A stretch of 64,000 bases of DNA from Natronoflexus pectinivorans (GCF_004345615.1 NZ_SLWK01000012.1:1-64000), one strand, 5' to 3'; shown: positions 26,935 to 35,934, numbered from the stretch's first letter. Numbers and translations: made by a program. Notes: generated from the letters alone by a model not told the origin.

Positions 26935-28347
26935 TTAAGGATTTGCCTGAGGTGTTAACCCCATTTCTTTGCCTTTTTTTAGCATGAACTGCCACGCTTC
27001 TTCACGATCATTGTGAATGATGCCATCAAGGATGGCATCTTTGATGGCAGACTTTATGACACCAATCTCCTGACAAGGTGGCAGATTGAAAATCTTCATA
27101 ATCTCTTCTCCCGATACAGGTGGCTGGAAGTTACGGATTTTATCTTTTTCTTCTATTTCTTTCAGTTTGCGGCGTACAATTTTGAAGTTACGTAGGTGCC
27201 GGTCAACTCTTTCCCGATTTTTAGATGTGATGTCTGCTTCACATAGAGTCATGAGGTCATCAATGTCATCGGCTGCTTCAAAAAGCAGTCTTCGAACTGC
27301 CGAGTCTGAAACTTCCTCCTCAATTAGAGCAATGGGTCGCATATGAAGGAATACCAACTTTTGAACGTACTTCATCTTTTCGTTCAATGGCAACCGGAGT
27401 CTTTGGAAAATACCGGGTATCATCTTTTGTCCCACATGGTTGTGAGCGTGGAATGTCCACCCATGAACCGGATCAAATCTTTTTGTGACGGGTTTTGCAA
27501 TGTCGTGCAACAGCGCCGTCCACCTTAACCACAAATTGTCGGTTTTGGGAGCTATCTGATCCAACACTTCGAGGGTATGATAAAAGTTGTCTTTGTGCGA
27601 TTTTCCTTGTTTGGTTTCAGTTCCTTTCATGGCCTTTAACTCGGGCAGAATCATGTCGAGCATGCCTGTTACGTCCATCAACTTAAATCCAATGGATGGC
27701 CTTGGTGAGGCCATTATTTTATTAAGCTCTTCGGTAATTCTCTCTTTCGATACAATTTCAAGCCTCTCTTTATTGGTGCGGATGGCTTCAAATGTTTTCT
27801 CTTCTATTTTGAATTGAAGCTGGGTGGCAAACCTGATGGCACGCATCATTCGCAAAGGGTCATCGGAAAAGGTAATGATGGGATCCAGGGGGGTGCGAAT
27901 AATCCCATTTGCCAAATCCTCCATTCCATTAAAAGGATCAACGAGTTGTCCAAAAGTTGGTTTGTTCAGGCTGATGGCCATGGCATTGATGGTGAAATCC
28001 CTTCGGTTTTGGTCATCTTCAAGCGTGCCGTCCTCCACAATGGGTTTTCTGCTGTTTCGGTTGTATGATTCTTTTCTGGCGCCAACAAATTCGATGTCCA
28101 TGTTTCGGTAGCGAAACATGGCTGTTCCAAAGCTTTTAAATACGGAAACCTTCATGTTTCCCATGCGGGATGCTACTTTTCGGGCTAAATCTATCCCACT
28201 GCCAATGACAAGGATATCAATATCGGTGGTGGGTCTTTCCAAAATTAAATCTCTTACATATCCACCAATTACATATGTTTCAAATCCTTCTAATGAAGCT
28301 ATTTCAGATACGGTTTTAAAAACCGGATGTGTTAGTTTTTCTTGCAT
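26935..28347 (-). CDS. cca: CCA-adding tRNA nucleotidyltransferase
   Basis: A 470-residue enzyme that adds or repairs the 3'-CCA end of tRNAs. The class II nucleotidyltransferase head shows GGYVRDLIL and the metal-binding DIDILV, then RRDFTINAM. A neck/RNA-binding region (RMMRAIRFATQL) follows, and an HD hydrolase-type domain is present near residues 240-380 (LLHDIAKP). The HD domain suggests extra phosphohydrolase activity. Divergently transcribed from trxA; a -7 box match on the minus strand lies at 28,402-28,409. Confidence 0.92.
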   Translation of the reverse strand: MQEKLTHPVFKTVSEIASLEGFETYVIGGYVRDLILERPTTDIDILVIGSGIDLARKVASRMGNMKVSVFKSFGTAMFRYRNMDIEFVGARKESYNRNSRKPIVEDGTLEDDQNRRDFTINAMAISLNKPTFGQLVDPFNGMEDLANGIIRTPLDPIITFSDDPLRMMRAIRFATQLQFKIEEKTFEAIRTNKERLEIVSKERITEELNKIMASPRPSIGFKLMDVTGMLDMILPELKAMKGTETKQGKSHKDNFYHTLEVLDQIAPKTDNLWLRWTALLHDIAKPVTKRFDPVHGWTFHAHNHVGQKMIPGIFQRLRLPLNEKMKYVQKLVFLHMRPIALIEEEVSDSAVRRLLFEAADDIDDLMTLCEADITSKNRERVDRHLRNFKIVRRKLKEIEEKDKIRNFQPPVSGEEIMKIFNLPPCQEIGVIKSAIKDAILDGIIHNDREEAWQFMLKKGKEMGLTPQANP

Positions 28348-28401
28348 GCGCTTTTTCTTGCCACTGGTTTGGTGTAGTCATCCAGGGGTTTTATTGACCA
28401 A

Positions 28402-28409
28402 CAAAAGTA
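28402..28409 (-). promoter_or_regulatory. Predicted -7 box for cca
   Basis: On the minus strand this reads TACTTTTG, a match to TAnnTTTG, 55 bp upstream of the cca start. No clear -33 TTTG is present at the expected distance, so confidence is modest. Confidence 0.4.
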
Positions 28410-28494
28410 CAATTTTTCCCTGTAATTATGGCGTTTTGACTGTCGCCGTTTTTTTGGCACAATGATTGTATTAAAACATGTACAAATATAGATA

Positions 28495-28526
28495 TTTGGA
28501 TTTTGATAAAAGAGTTTTTATATTTG
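28495..28526 (+). promoter_or_regulatory. Promoter for the first thioredoxin gene
   Basis: A near-ideal Bacteroidota promoter: TTTG at 28495-28498, 20 bp, TATATTTG at 28519-28526. Initiation would fall near 28,533. An upstream ATG at 28503 lies inside this promoter, so it cannot be the real start of the thioredoxin gene; ATG 28629 is used instead. Confidence 0.8.
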
Positions 28527-28628
28527 TACCATCAAAGGATATTAAATGTGAACAAGATTACATTTAAGAGGTTGTACAACAATAGAAGTGATGATAATTT
28601 AAAAAACAATAATTTAAAATTTAAAGTT

Positions 28629-28988
28629 ATGGTAGAGCATTTAACAGCAGAAACATTCAAGGAAAAAGTTTTTGACTACGCAAATAATAAGGAGTGGAGT
28701 TTTTCGGGCGATAAGCCTTGTGTAATCGATTTTTATGCCGATTGGTGTGGCCCCTGCAAAATGGTTGCTCCTATTTTAGAAGAGTTGGCTCAGGAATACG
28801 ATGGGAAAATAGATATATATAAGATTAATACCGAAAAGGAACAGGAGCTTGCTTCAGTATTCGGCATACAGAGTATTCCATCGCTTCTTTTTGTGCCAAA
28901 AGAAGGACAACCCCAAATGGCTGCAGGCGCATTGCCAAAGGATAGTTTCGAAAAAGCATTTAAAGATGTGTTAAATGTGGAGAAATAG
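28629..28988 (+). CDS. trxA: Thioredoxin (cytoplasmic)
   Basis: A 119-residue thioredoxin reducing protein disulphides in the cytoplasm. The active site is ADWCGPCKM (about residues 35-43), the cis-proline follows in QSIPSLLFV, and there is no signal peptide. The start was placed at ATG 28629 because the promoter runs through the earlier in-frame ATG at 28503. It is a close paralogue of the exported thioredoxin 250 bp downstream: both share ILEEL and end in LNVEK. Terminator at 29,038. Confidence 0.93.
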   Translation: MVEHLTAETFKEKVFDYANNKEWSFSGDKPCVIDFYADWCGPCKMVAPILEELAQEYDGKIDIYKINTEKEQELASVFGIQSIPSLLFVPKEGQPQMAAGALPKDSFEKAFKDVLNVEK

Positions 28989-29037
28989 ATTGAAGATTAA
29001 TCTTTTCCCACTATTTTTGAATTCTGATAGAGATTAG

Positions 29038-29075
29038 AATGCAGCGTTAAATTAATAATCAACGCTGTATTTTAA
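29038..29075 (+). terminator. Terminator behind the first thioredoxin gene
   Basis: An 11-bp stem, AATGCAGCGTT with AACGCTGTATT (one G-T pair), encloses an AT-rich 12-nt loop and is followed by TTTAATT. It separates the two thioredoxin genes into independent transcripts. Confidence 0.75.
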
Positions 29076-29234
29076 TTCAGATATTGATGAATAGTCAGAT
29101 GTCATTATTAAAAAGGTCTGATTATTGCACAGATTTTTTTCAGGGCGTTATTCCCTGAGATTTTAAATTTTCCGTTTTCTCTTAGGCACATAAGGTGCAA
29201 AACAGAAGTTGACAGCGGGGTAAAGAGAATTATT

Positions 29235-29699
29235 ATGAAGAATGTTTTTTTATCATTACTGGCAGGATTGTTTTTAATCTGGTCAGGAAACTTAGCAGCT
29301 GAGGCAAATCCTTCATCGGCACCTGCTGCAAACGCCAACCGCGTTATTGAACTTAACGAAGATTCGTTTATTCAGAAGGTTTTTGATTTTCGAAACAGTG
29401 AAACCTGGGAATATAAGGGAGACCGGCCTGCCATTGTTGATTTTTATGCCGTTTGGTGCGGGCCTTGTAAGCAGTTGGCTCCAATTTTGGAAGAGTTGCA
29501 GTCTGAATATGGCGAGAAAATTCAGATTTATAAGGTTGATGCTGAGAAGAACAGGGAGCTGGCAGCTGCTTTTGGAGTATCTGCATATCCAACAATGATC
29601 TTTATACCAATGGATGCTGATCCCGCCGGTGCCAGAGGTCTGTTGCCTAAGGAAGAACTGGAGCGCATCATTGCAGATTTTCTAAACGTGGAAAAGTAG
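29235..29699 (+). CDS. Exported thioredoxin-family protein
   Basis: A 154-residue thioredoxin with a signal peptide (about residues 1-23, cleavage near AAEA), so it should act in the periplasm or be lipid-free exported. The active site is AVWCGPCKQ, and the cis-proline is in SAYPTMIF. It shares EWxxxGDxPxxxDFYA and the C-terminal LNVEK with the cytoplasmic paralogue, indicating tandem duplication followed by acquisition or loss of the signal peptide. It may reduce exported or secreted disulphides, or recharge a periplasmic reductant; the electron donor is not seen here. Confidence 0.85.
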   Translation: MKNVFLSLLAGLFLIWSGNLAAEANPSSAPAANANRVIELNEDSFIQKVFDFRNSETWEYKGDRPAIVDFYAVWCGPCKQLAPILEELQSEYGEKIQIYKVDAEKNRELAAAFGVSAYPTMIFIPMDADPAGARGLLPKEELERIIADFLNVEK

Positions 29700-29716
29700 T
29701 TTTTTATTGAATTCGG

Positions 29717-29770
29717 ATTTATACCAAACAGGGGTTGTCTCGTGAGAGACAACCCCTGTTTGGTATAAAT
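29717..29770. other. 25-bp perfect inverted repeat with GTGA loop
   Basis: The arms 29717-29741 and 29746-29770 are exact reverse complements, closed by a GTGA loop that in RNA is a GNRA tetraloop. It lies 17 bp behind the exported thioredoxin gene. There is no T-tract after it, so it is not a standard rho-independent terminator. It may protect the 3' end of the thioredoxin mRNA or be a remnant of a mobile element. Confidence 0.85.
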
Positions 29771-29795
29771 GAGAGATGTATTATATATTTCATAA

Positions 29796-29836
29796 AGAGG
29801 CTGTTTAAATTTATTACAAATCTGCATTGAAGATTT
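29796..29836. repeat. 41-bp dispersed repeat, copy 1
   Basis: Begins AGAGGCTGTTTAAATTTAT and ends CATTGAAGATTT; it matches 56,587-56,627 with two mismatches. An internal inverted repeat (AAATCT with AGATTT) could form a hairpin. In this copy the stem extends to ACAAATCT/AGATTTGT. It lies between the 25-bp hairpin and the TonB gene leader. Confidence 0.7.
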
Positions 29837-30072
29837 GTAGATGTTAGAAATTTAGACTGATAGACAAGATTAAACAGTGAATAAGAACAGTCTAATCATC
29901 TTTCTCAACTACTCTATCTGTCTTAAATCTAATTGTCTTCGAGTCTATAACATGTTTTATAAATTAAATTTAACAGATCCGAAGAGTAAGACTGATTTAT
30001 GAGATCGTAAAAACACACATGAGTAGTATGATTAATTTTATTGAGGTAGATGAATGCTTAAAATATAAATTC

Positions 30073-30080
30073 TATATTTG
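30073..30080 (+). promoter_or_regulatory. Predicted -7 box upstream of the TPP riboswitch
   Basis: TATATTTG followed by CACC matches the strong -7 form. No perfect -33 TTTG is at the expected distance. Initiation near 30,087 would give a leader of about 275 nt including the riboswitch. Confidence 0.5.
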
Positions 30081-30184
30081 CACCGACAATTATTTCTGCA
30101 TTATAGAGGGTGATAATTGATGTGTCTCTTTTTTTTGGCAGAAATTATTTGAGCTCATGTAATAAATTGTCATATTTTGAACAA

Positions 30185-30207
30185 ATATCAACCCATTGGG
30201 TTGATAT
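30185..30207. other. Perfect 10-bp inverted repeat upstream of the riboswitch
   Basis: ATATCAACCC and GGGTTGATAT flank a 3-nt ATT centre. It lies 20 bp before the TPP riboswitch in the leader. It could be an operator or a hairpin in the leader RNA. Confidence 0.6.
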
Positions 30208-30227
30208 GATATTGATTTAGTTTCCTA

Positions 30228-30325
30228 CAATGGGGTGCCTTAATACAAAGGGCTGAGATCATACCCTCTGAACCTGACCGGGTAATGCCGGTAAGGGAAA
30301 GTATATCTCCTAATATACCTCATTG
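30228..30325 (+). ncRNA. TPP riboswitch (THI box)
   Basis: The conserved core is present in order: GGGGTGCC (30,232-30,239), GGGCTGAGATCATACCC (30,250-30,266), GAACCTGACCGGGTAATGCC (30,270-30,289) and AAGGGAAA (30,293-30,300). These are the thi-box positions that bind thiamine pyrophosphate. CAATG at 30,228 can pair with CATTG at 30,321. The start codon lies 36 nt after the element, so ligand binding should repress the TonB receptor when thiamine is plentiful. The exact end of the expression platform is not certain. Confidence 0.95.
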
Positions 30326-30361
30326 CAGTTTTACTAATCATTTAAATTTAAACTGCTGACG

Positions 30362-32773
30362 ATGAGAAAAATTGTTTTTATTTTATTACTGATTTGTACC
30401 GTTTCATTTTCTATGGCTGGTCAATACCGGTTTGAAGGAAGCGTGGTTGATGAGAACCGGGAGCCTCTGTCAGGAGCTGTTCTCATATTGGATGGACAAC
30501 GCTCTGCTGTTTCAGGTAACGATGGGCGCTTTACTTTTGGCCGGATTACTGCTGGCAATTATAATCTGTCTGTTTCATTTCTTGGATTTGATACCTATTC
30601 GGCTGTCATCAACATCACTGGTGATGTTGATAGAGAGATCCAGCTTAATCCACGATCGCATCTGACTTCTGAGGTGGTGGTTTCAGCCTACCGAGCCGGC
30701 TTAAATTCTCCTGTTGCTCATACCAATATTCGCGGTGAGGATTTAAGACGTATTTCGGTAATTGATGATTTGCCATTTCTTTTACAGATGAGTCCTTCGC
30801 TTGTGGCAACTTCTGAAACAGGAATAGGGGTTGGTTATACAGGTTTTCGGATTAGAGGTTCGGATCCTACGCGAATCAATGTGACTGTAAATGGTATACC
30901 ATTGAATGATTCAGAGAGTCAGGGAGTTTTTTGGGTGAACATGCCAGATTTTGCAGGTTCTGTTGAGGAGGTTCAGATACAGCGCGGGGTGGGAACATCT
31001 TCGCATGGAGCCGCTGCTTTTGGAGCCACTGTTAACTTCAGAACCACAACTGATGCCTTTGAGCCGTTTGCCGAAGTAGCATCAACCGCCGGATCATATA
31101 ATACCTTTAGAAATTCTGTGCGTCTTGGAACCGGATTGCTAAATGACAGGTTTTCTTTTGAAGGCCGATATTCAAACCTTCAATCCGATGGATATATTTA
31201 TAATGCCTTTTCCGACCATGAATCCATTTACCTAAGTGGAACTTATCACATGAATCACAGTTTCTTAAAGTTCAACGTGATTCATGGTGACCAAAAAACA
31301 GGAATCAGCTGGTGGGGTGTGCCTCAGGAAATGCTGTCTGTTAATCGTCGATACAATCCTGCCGGAGTATATACTGACTTAGATGGGAACGAGCAGTATT
31401 ACCGAAATCAAACCGATAATTATATTCAGACGCACTATCAGTTGTTTTACAGCCATGCATTCAGTAACCGCACAGATATGACCGCAGCATTGCATTATAC
31501 ACGCGGTGATGGTTATTATGAGCAGTATCGTCAAAACCAGAGTTTTGCAAATTATGGGCTGCCTAATGTTTTTATTGGTGATGAGGAAATTACCCGTACA
31601 GACCTTGTTCGTCAGAAATGGCTGGGTAATGATTTTTACGGAACAGTTTTCTCCATTAATAGTCAATTGTTACCGAATGTTTCTGTTTCGGGGGGAGGAG
31701 GTTGGAACCGTTATGATGGAGACCATTTTGGAAACATCATATGGGCAAGGCACGCTACCAATATGGAGAAAGACCATGAGTGGTATTTTAATAACGGAAC
31801 GAAAACCGATTACAATGTTTTTGGTAAGCTCAACTATCGGATAAACAACCTGAACACCTTTATTGATTTGCAGGTGAGGGGCATTGATTATGAAATGACA
31901 GGGATCGATGACAATCTTGATGATTTGTCTCAAAATCATAGCTTTGCATTTTTCAATCCCAAAGCAGGTGTTTTTTATGAAATCAATCCCAATCATCAGT
32001 CGTATGTTTCGTTAGGTATCTCTAACAGGGAGCCAACCCGAACAAACTTTAAAGATGCTAATTTGGATCCTGATGCCACTCCACTTCCGGAAAGACTATA
32101 CAATGTGGAGGCAGGTTATAACTTTTTGACTCCTTCTCTGTCGGCAAATGTCAACTTCTTTTATATGTACTATCAAGATCAGTTGGTCCCAACAGGTGAA
32201 AAAAGCAGTGTTGGTTATGACATCATGACCAACGTGGACGAGAGTTATCGTGCAGGTGTTGAAGTGCAATGGGCTTGGAGACCTTTACCTTCTTTTCGTT
32301 GGGATGCCAATTTTACTTTGAGCAGGAACATTATCAGAGATTTTGTAGAAACTGCAACTGATTACGATGATGATTGGAATGAAATTGAACGTGTTACTCA
32401 ACTGGGAGATACTGATATTGCCTACTCGCCATCTGTAATTGCCGGAAGTATATTAACCTGGAATTTCTTCGGAAATGCATCATTGGGTTTGAATTCGAAA
32501 TATGTAGGAGAGCAATATTTTGATAATACATCAAGTTCCGCCAGGCAATTGGATGCTTACTTGGTACACAACCTCAGTTTAAAATATCAATTAAAGACAT
32601 CCTGGTCTAAAGGAGTTGAGTTTCAGTTAATGGTTAATAACCTCACGAATTTGAAATATGAAAGCAATGCCTATGGTGGAAATTGGTATGAGCAAGGAGT
32701 AGAAAATACCTGGGCTTATTACTATCCCATGGCTCCCCGCCATTTGATGGGGCAGATGGTGATTAGGTTTTAA
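30362..32773 (+). CDS. TonB-dependent outer-membrane receptor, TPP-regulated (thiamine uptake)
   Basis: An 803-residue outer-membrane transporter. It has a signal peptide (to about MAGQ), a carboxypeptidase-regulatory N-terminal domain (about 22-100), a plug (about 105-225, with FRIRGSDPTRINVTVNGIPL and VQIQRGVGTSSHGAAAFG) and a 22-strand barrel ending in MVIRF. The TPP riboswitch makes thiamine, or a thiamine precursor, the likely substrate. TPP-regulated outer-membrane receptors (Omr1-type) are known in Bacteroidota, often with PnuT and a thiamine pyrophosphokinase; here it is monocistronic and ends at a terminator. Confidence 0.9.
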   Translation: MRKIVFILLLICTVSFSMAGQYRFEGSVVDENREPLSGAVLILDGQRSAVSGNDGRFTFGRITAGNYNLSVSFLGFDTYSAVINITGDVDREIQLNPRSHLTSEVVVSAYRAGLNSPVAHTNIRGEDLRRISVIDDLPFLLQMSPSLVATSETGIGVGYTGFRIRGSDPTRINVTVNGIPLNDSESQGVFWVNMPDFAGSVEEVQIQRGVGTSSHGAAAFGATVNFRTTTDAFEPFAEVASTAGSYNTFRNSVRLGTGLLNDRFSFEGRYSNLQSDGYIYNAFSDHESIYLSGTYHMNHSFLKFNVIHGDQKTGISWWGVPQEMLSVNRRYNPAGVYTDLDGNEQYYRNQTDNYIQTHYQLFYSHAFSNRTDMTAALHYTRGDGYYEQYRQNQSFANYGLPNVFIGDEEITRTDLVRQKWLGNDFYGTVFSINSQLLPNVSVSGGGGWNRYDGDHFGNIIWARHATNMEKDHEWYFNNGTKTDYNVFGKLNYRINNLNTFIDLQVRGIDYEMTGIDDNLDDLSQNHSFAFFNPKAGVFYEINPNHQSYVSLGISNREPTRTNFKDANLDPDATPLPERLYNVEAGYNFLTPSLSANVNFFYMYYQDQLVPTGEKSSVGYDIMTNVDESYRAGVEVQWAWRPLPSFRWDANFTLSRNIIRDFVETATDYDDDWNEIERVTQLGDTDIAYSPSVIAGSILTWNFFGNASLGLNSKYVGEQYFDNTSSSARQLDAYLVHNLSLKYQLKTSWSKGVEFQLMVNNLTNLKYESNAYGGNWYEQGVENTWAYYYPMAPRHLMGQMVIRF

Positions 32774-32794
32774 AAACCGTCATTTAGTATTCAA

Positions 32795-32833
32795 AAAAAA
32801 GAGTTGGTAATTCTCATTGCCAACTCTTTTTTT
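32795..32833. terminator. Bidirectional terminator between the TonB and PL22-like genes
   Basis: A stem of AAAAAGAGTTGG(TAA) against (TTG)CCAACTCTTTTT flanked by A and T runs on each side. It lies between converging genes and works for both strands. Confidence 0.85.
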
Positions 32834-32848
32834 GCTTGTGTTGTTTAG

Positions 32849-34234
32849 TTATTTTGGTATAAAATGACTTTCATAGGTTTTGTTTAACCACTCTTCAGGC
32901 ACATGTATGACACAAATATTCATTGATCGATTATCTTCGGATAGCATAGCTGATTGAATTTGAAACTTAGTGCCACAAGTGCTAAATGTTGGGTGAGGAT
33001 GATCTCTTGCTGTTGTTTTATGCCCAGTTGAAATCATCATCATTTCTCGGGTTGTGCGGTCAACCAGATATATGCTTCTCGAAAAGTCATCACCCACTGC
33101 CCACCTTCCATCTGGCGAGCCATGTACATGCCAAAAGCCACTACCACTATTGGTTTGGGCTTCAATTCGCATTTCACGTGTACGGATATTAACAATGGCT
33201 AATCCGGTTGGTTTTTCTCTTGTGCCGGATGGTCCCCAGGCAGCTTCCTGTCCGGGGTTTTCGGGGTCAGAATCAATTTCTTTTAACTCATCACTAATTA
33301 TAACTGGTCTATGCCCCATAATAGCCATGGCAACTTCATCTTTTGTAATAATAGCTTCGTGAGTAACCCATTCATAATCTGCTTCAGGATATAATGGGCG
33401 CAGTCCTGTTCCATCACCTCTTACGGTCCATGTGCGTTGAGGAGATTTTCCTCCGGTTTCCCAACAAAAAACAATTTCTCCTGGTATCCATGGATTGGTT
33501 TGGATATGTCCAACTTGAAATGGGACAGATATTACGTGCGCCGACTTACCAGTTAATAGGTTGATTTTTCCAATTCCACCAGGGCCTGCTCCCATATTTC
33601 TTGGTCCAAAGTTTTGTTCTACATTTGTCCCCGATGGGAGATGTTTCTCTGCCTCCTCACGACTCGTACGAAAGTATATGTACTCTTCGTTTGCATCCAG
33701 AGCCATATCCCCATGAGCGCCAATTTTGGAAGGAATCTGGCCAAGAATCTCTTCATAGTTTTCTTTTGGTTGAATTTGGCCTTTTTCACTATCCCGGAAT
33801 AACTTGTCAAGATCAATCTTGATGATGTTCATTGCAGTATTCTGACCACGTGATTGTTGTGGAGCAGCTCTTCGCATAACATAGATGTGCATTGAGCTCC
33901 AGCCTATAAGAGGAGTTCCGACAAACCCACCTTCGGTTATTTGAACCATATCGCCAGATCTTTCGTTTACCGCAATGAGTTCTCCTCTTACCCTATTGGA
34001 CATAAAGATCAACCAATTCCCATCTACAGTCCATTGCGGATGAGTGGGATATATTTTACGATCCCCATGTGATGCACTGGTTAAGAAAATTAGTTGATGG
34101 CCCGTAACAGGATCGTCAATAACTTTTTTTTCTGATGGGAAACGATTCCCAATCTGACTCTGAAGTTGTCCCATTCCCGTTAGAAAGAATATCAAAGGAA
34201 TCAGAAATAATTGGCATGGAAGTTTTGCTTTCAT
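32849..34234 (-). CDS. Oligogalacturonate lyase-like protein (PL22)
   Basis: A 461-residue exported protein with a signal peptide. The seven-bladed beta-propeller of PL22 is suggested by PVTGHQLIFLT, THPQWTVDGNWLIFMSN, VGHIQTNPWIPGEIVFCWE, RTWTVRGDGTGLRPLYPE and EWVTHEAI, where conserved His and Gln residues bind the metal. PL22 enzymes convert short oligogalacturonides to unsaturated monomers, complementing the pectinesterase at 4 kb. TolB-like propeller proteins are the alternative. Convergent with the TonB gene. Confidence 0.65.
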   Translation of the reverse strand: MKAKLPCQLFLIPLIFFLTGMGQLQSQIGNRFPSEKKVIDDPVTGHQLIFLTSASHGDRKIYPTHPQWTVDGNWLIFMSNRVRGELIAVNERSGDMVQITEGGFVGTPLIGWSSMHIYVMRRAAPQQSRGQNTAMNIIKIDLDKLFRDSEKGQIQPKENYEEILGQIPSKIGAHGDMALDANEEYIYFRTSREEAEKHLPSGTNVEQNFGPRNMGAGPGGIGKINLLTGKSAHVISVPFQVGHIQTNPWIPGEIVFCWETGGKSPQRTWTVRGDGTGLRPLYPEADYEWVTHEAIITKDEVAMAIMGHRPVIISDELKEIDSDPENPGQEAAWGPSGTREKPTGLAIVNIRTREMRIEAQTNSGSGFWHVHGSPDGRWAVGDDFSRSIYLVDRTTREMMMISTGHKTTARDHPHPTFSTCGTKFQIQSAMLSEDNRSMNICVIHVPEEWLNKTYESHFIPK

Positions 34235-34273
34235 GATAATTAGTTGTTTGTCTCTCTAACGGAAGGTGCTGTT

Positions 34274-34957
34274 TTAAGTTACATTCCCGAACTCTTTCCA
34301 AAGGTTATCGTCGGAATGAACGGGGGCTGTAATCATTATGTTTTCTTTGGTGACAGGATGTACAAACTCAATTTTTCGGGCATGAAGAGAGATGCCTCCA
34401 TTTTTATTGGAGCGTGGATATCCATATTTTAAATCGCCACGAATTGGACACTCAATCTTTGCAAGTTGTGCTCTGATTTGATGATGACGGCCGGTTTCCA
34501 GGTTTACCTCCAACAGGTGGTATTTAGCCGAGCTGGATATCATTTTGTAATGCAATATGGCTTCTTTTGCACCGGAGCGCATCTTAGGAAAAGCATAGCT
34601 TTTATTCTTTTTACTGTCCTTAAGCATAAAATGCTTAAGAGTGGCCTCATCTTCCTCCGGAAGATTTTGTACAATGGCCCAGTAGGTCTTTTTTACCTCT
34701 TTTTCCTGAAACATTTTATTCAATCTACTTAGTGCTTTGCTGGTTCGGGCAAAAAGAACTACACCTGTAACAGGTCTGTCAAGTCGGTGTGCCACGCCAA
34801 GATATACTTCGCCGGGTTTGTTATATTTCTTTTTTATATAGGCTTTAACTTTATCTGATAATGGTTCATCACCAGTGTCATCGCCCTGAACCAGATCATG
34901 TCCGGTTTTATTTACGGCTATTAAGTGATTGTCTTCGTATAGAATATCTAATTTCAT
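34274..34957 (-). CDS. RluA-family pseudouridine synthase
   Basis: A 227-residue enzyme isomerising uridine in rRNA or tRNA. The catalytic motif is AHRLDRPVTGVVLF (Asp essential), preceded by ILYEDNHLIAVNK and followed by KTYWAIV. The N-terminal S4 domain of RluC/D is absent, so it is the short RluA/TruC-like form. It lies 39 bp upstream of the PL22-like gene on the same strand. Target site not determinable. Confidence 0.9.
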   Translation of the reverse strand: MKLDILYEDNHLIAVNKTGHDLVQGDDTGDEPLSDKVKAYIKKKYNKPGEVYLGVAHRLDRPVTGVVLFARTSKALSRLNKMFQEKEVKKTYWAIVQNLPEEDEATLKHFMLKDSKKNKSYAFPKMRSGAKEAILHYKMISSSAKYHLLEVNLETGRHHQIRAQLAKIECPIRGDLKYGYPRSNKNGGISLHARKIEFVHPVTKENIMITAPVHSDDNLWKEFGNVT

Positions 34958-35115
34958 TACTATCTAATTTATGTATATCTTATATGGGACTGAGATTTAA
35001 GGCTTGATCAACTAAAAAAGCTAAAACCCATTCCATCTCAGCTTCAAATCTTATTTTTTTAAGAGCACGTTACTATAACCTCTGAACCTTATCACCTTTA
35101 ACCTTTAGCCCTCAT

Positions 35116-35934
35116 CTAATATTGCTCTCTTTCATTAGGGAAATCGCCAGATTTAACATCGTCTATGTAGTTTCCGACTGCACCGGTAATTTCCGCATAA
35201 AGATTGTGGTATCTGCGTAAAAATCTAGGGGAGAACTCCTGATTAATCCCCAGCATGTCATGTAGAACCAGAACCTGTCCATCCACACCGTTTCCTGCAC
35301 CTATTCCAATAATCGGGATGTGCAGATCAGATGCAACTTGTTTTGCCAATTTTGCCGGTATTTTTTCCAATACAATGGCAAATACTCCTGCTTCCTGTAG
35401 CAGGTGTGCATCTTCGATTAGTTTTTTCGCTTCTTCCTCCTGTTTTGCTCTTACCGTGTAGGTTCCGAATTTATGAATCGATTGTGGGGTAAGTCCCAAA
35501 TGTCCCATAACAGGGATGCCTGCAGATAAAATGCGCTGAATGGATTCAATGACTTCGCTGCCACCTTCAAGTTTTACAGCATCAGCAGCAGATTCTTTCA
35601 TTATGCGTATGGCCGAGATGTTTGCTTCACGGCTGTTTCCCTGATAGGTGCCAAAGGGAAGGTCAACTACTACCATTGCCTGGTTAACAGCTCTCACAAC
35701 TGATGCCCCGTGATAAATCATCTGGTCAAGTGTGATCGGAAGCGTGGTTTCCCATCCGGCCATCACATTGGCAGCTGAATCACCCACCAATATGACATCA
35801 ACTCCAGCCTTGTCAACAATTCTGGCAAGCGAATAATCATAAGAAGTGAGCATACTGATCTTCTCTCCTCTCATTTTCATCTCACTCAATACATGAGTGG
35901 TTATTTTTTTTGGTCTCTCTTTTGCTACAGACAT
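35116..35934 (-). CDS. panB: 3-methyl-2-oxobutanoate hydroxymethyltransferase
   Basis: A 272-residue enzyme forming ketopantoate from alpha-ketoisovalerate and methylene-tetrahydrofolate, the first step of pantothenate synthesis. Family motifs: [28 protein letters not shown] (metal ligand Asp), [14 protein letters not shown], and [21 protein letters not shown]. Length and order are normal. The other pantothenate genes are not nearby. A MITE-like element ends upstream of it at 35,975, so its promoter region has been altered or supplied by the insertion. Confidence 0.97.
   Translation of the reverse strand: MSVAKERPKKITTHVLSEMKMRGEKISMLTSYDYSLARIVDKAGVDVILVGDSAANVMAGWETTLPITLDQMIYHGASVVRAVNQAMVVVDLPFGTYQGNSREANISAIRIMKESAADAVKLEGGSEVIESIQRILSAGIPVMGHLGLTPQSIHKFGTYTVRAKQEEEAKKLIEDAHLLQEAGVFAIVLEKIPAKLAKQVASDLHIPIIGIGAGNGVDGQVLVLHDMLGINQEFSPRFLRRYHNLYAEITGAVGNYIDDVKSGDFPNEREQY

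Noticed and set aside
28503-28628. An N-terminal extension of the first thioredoxin from ATG 28,503
   Set aside because: The promoter (TTTG-N20-TATATTTG) lies within this extension, so the region is upstream of or at the transcript start.
29796-29990. An insertion-sequence remnant from the 41-bp repeat to about 29,990
   Set aside because: Only loose inverted similarity (TAGACT... with ...AGTCTA) was seen beyond the repeat and no reading frame supports a transposase.
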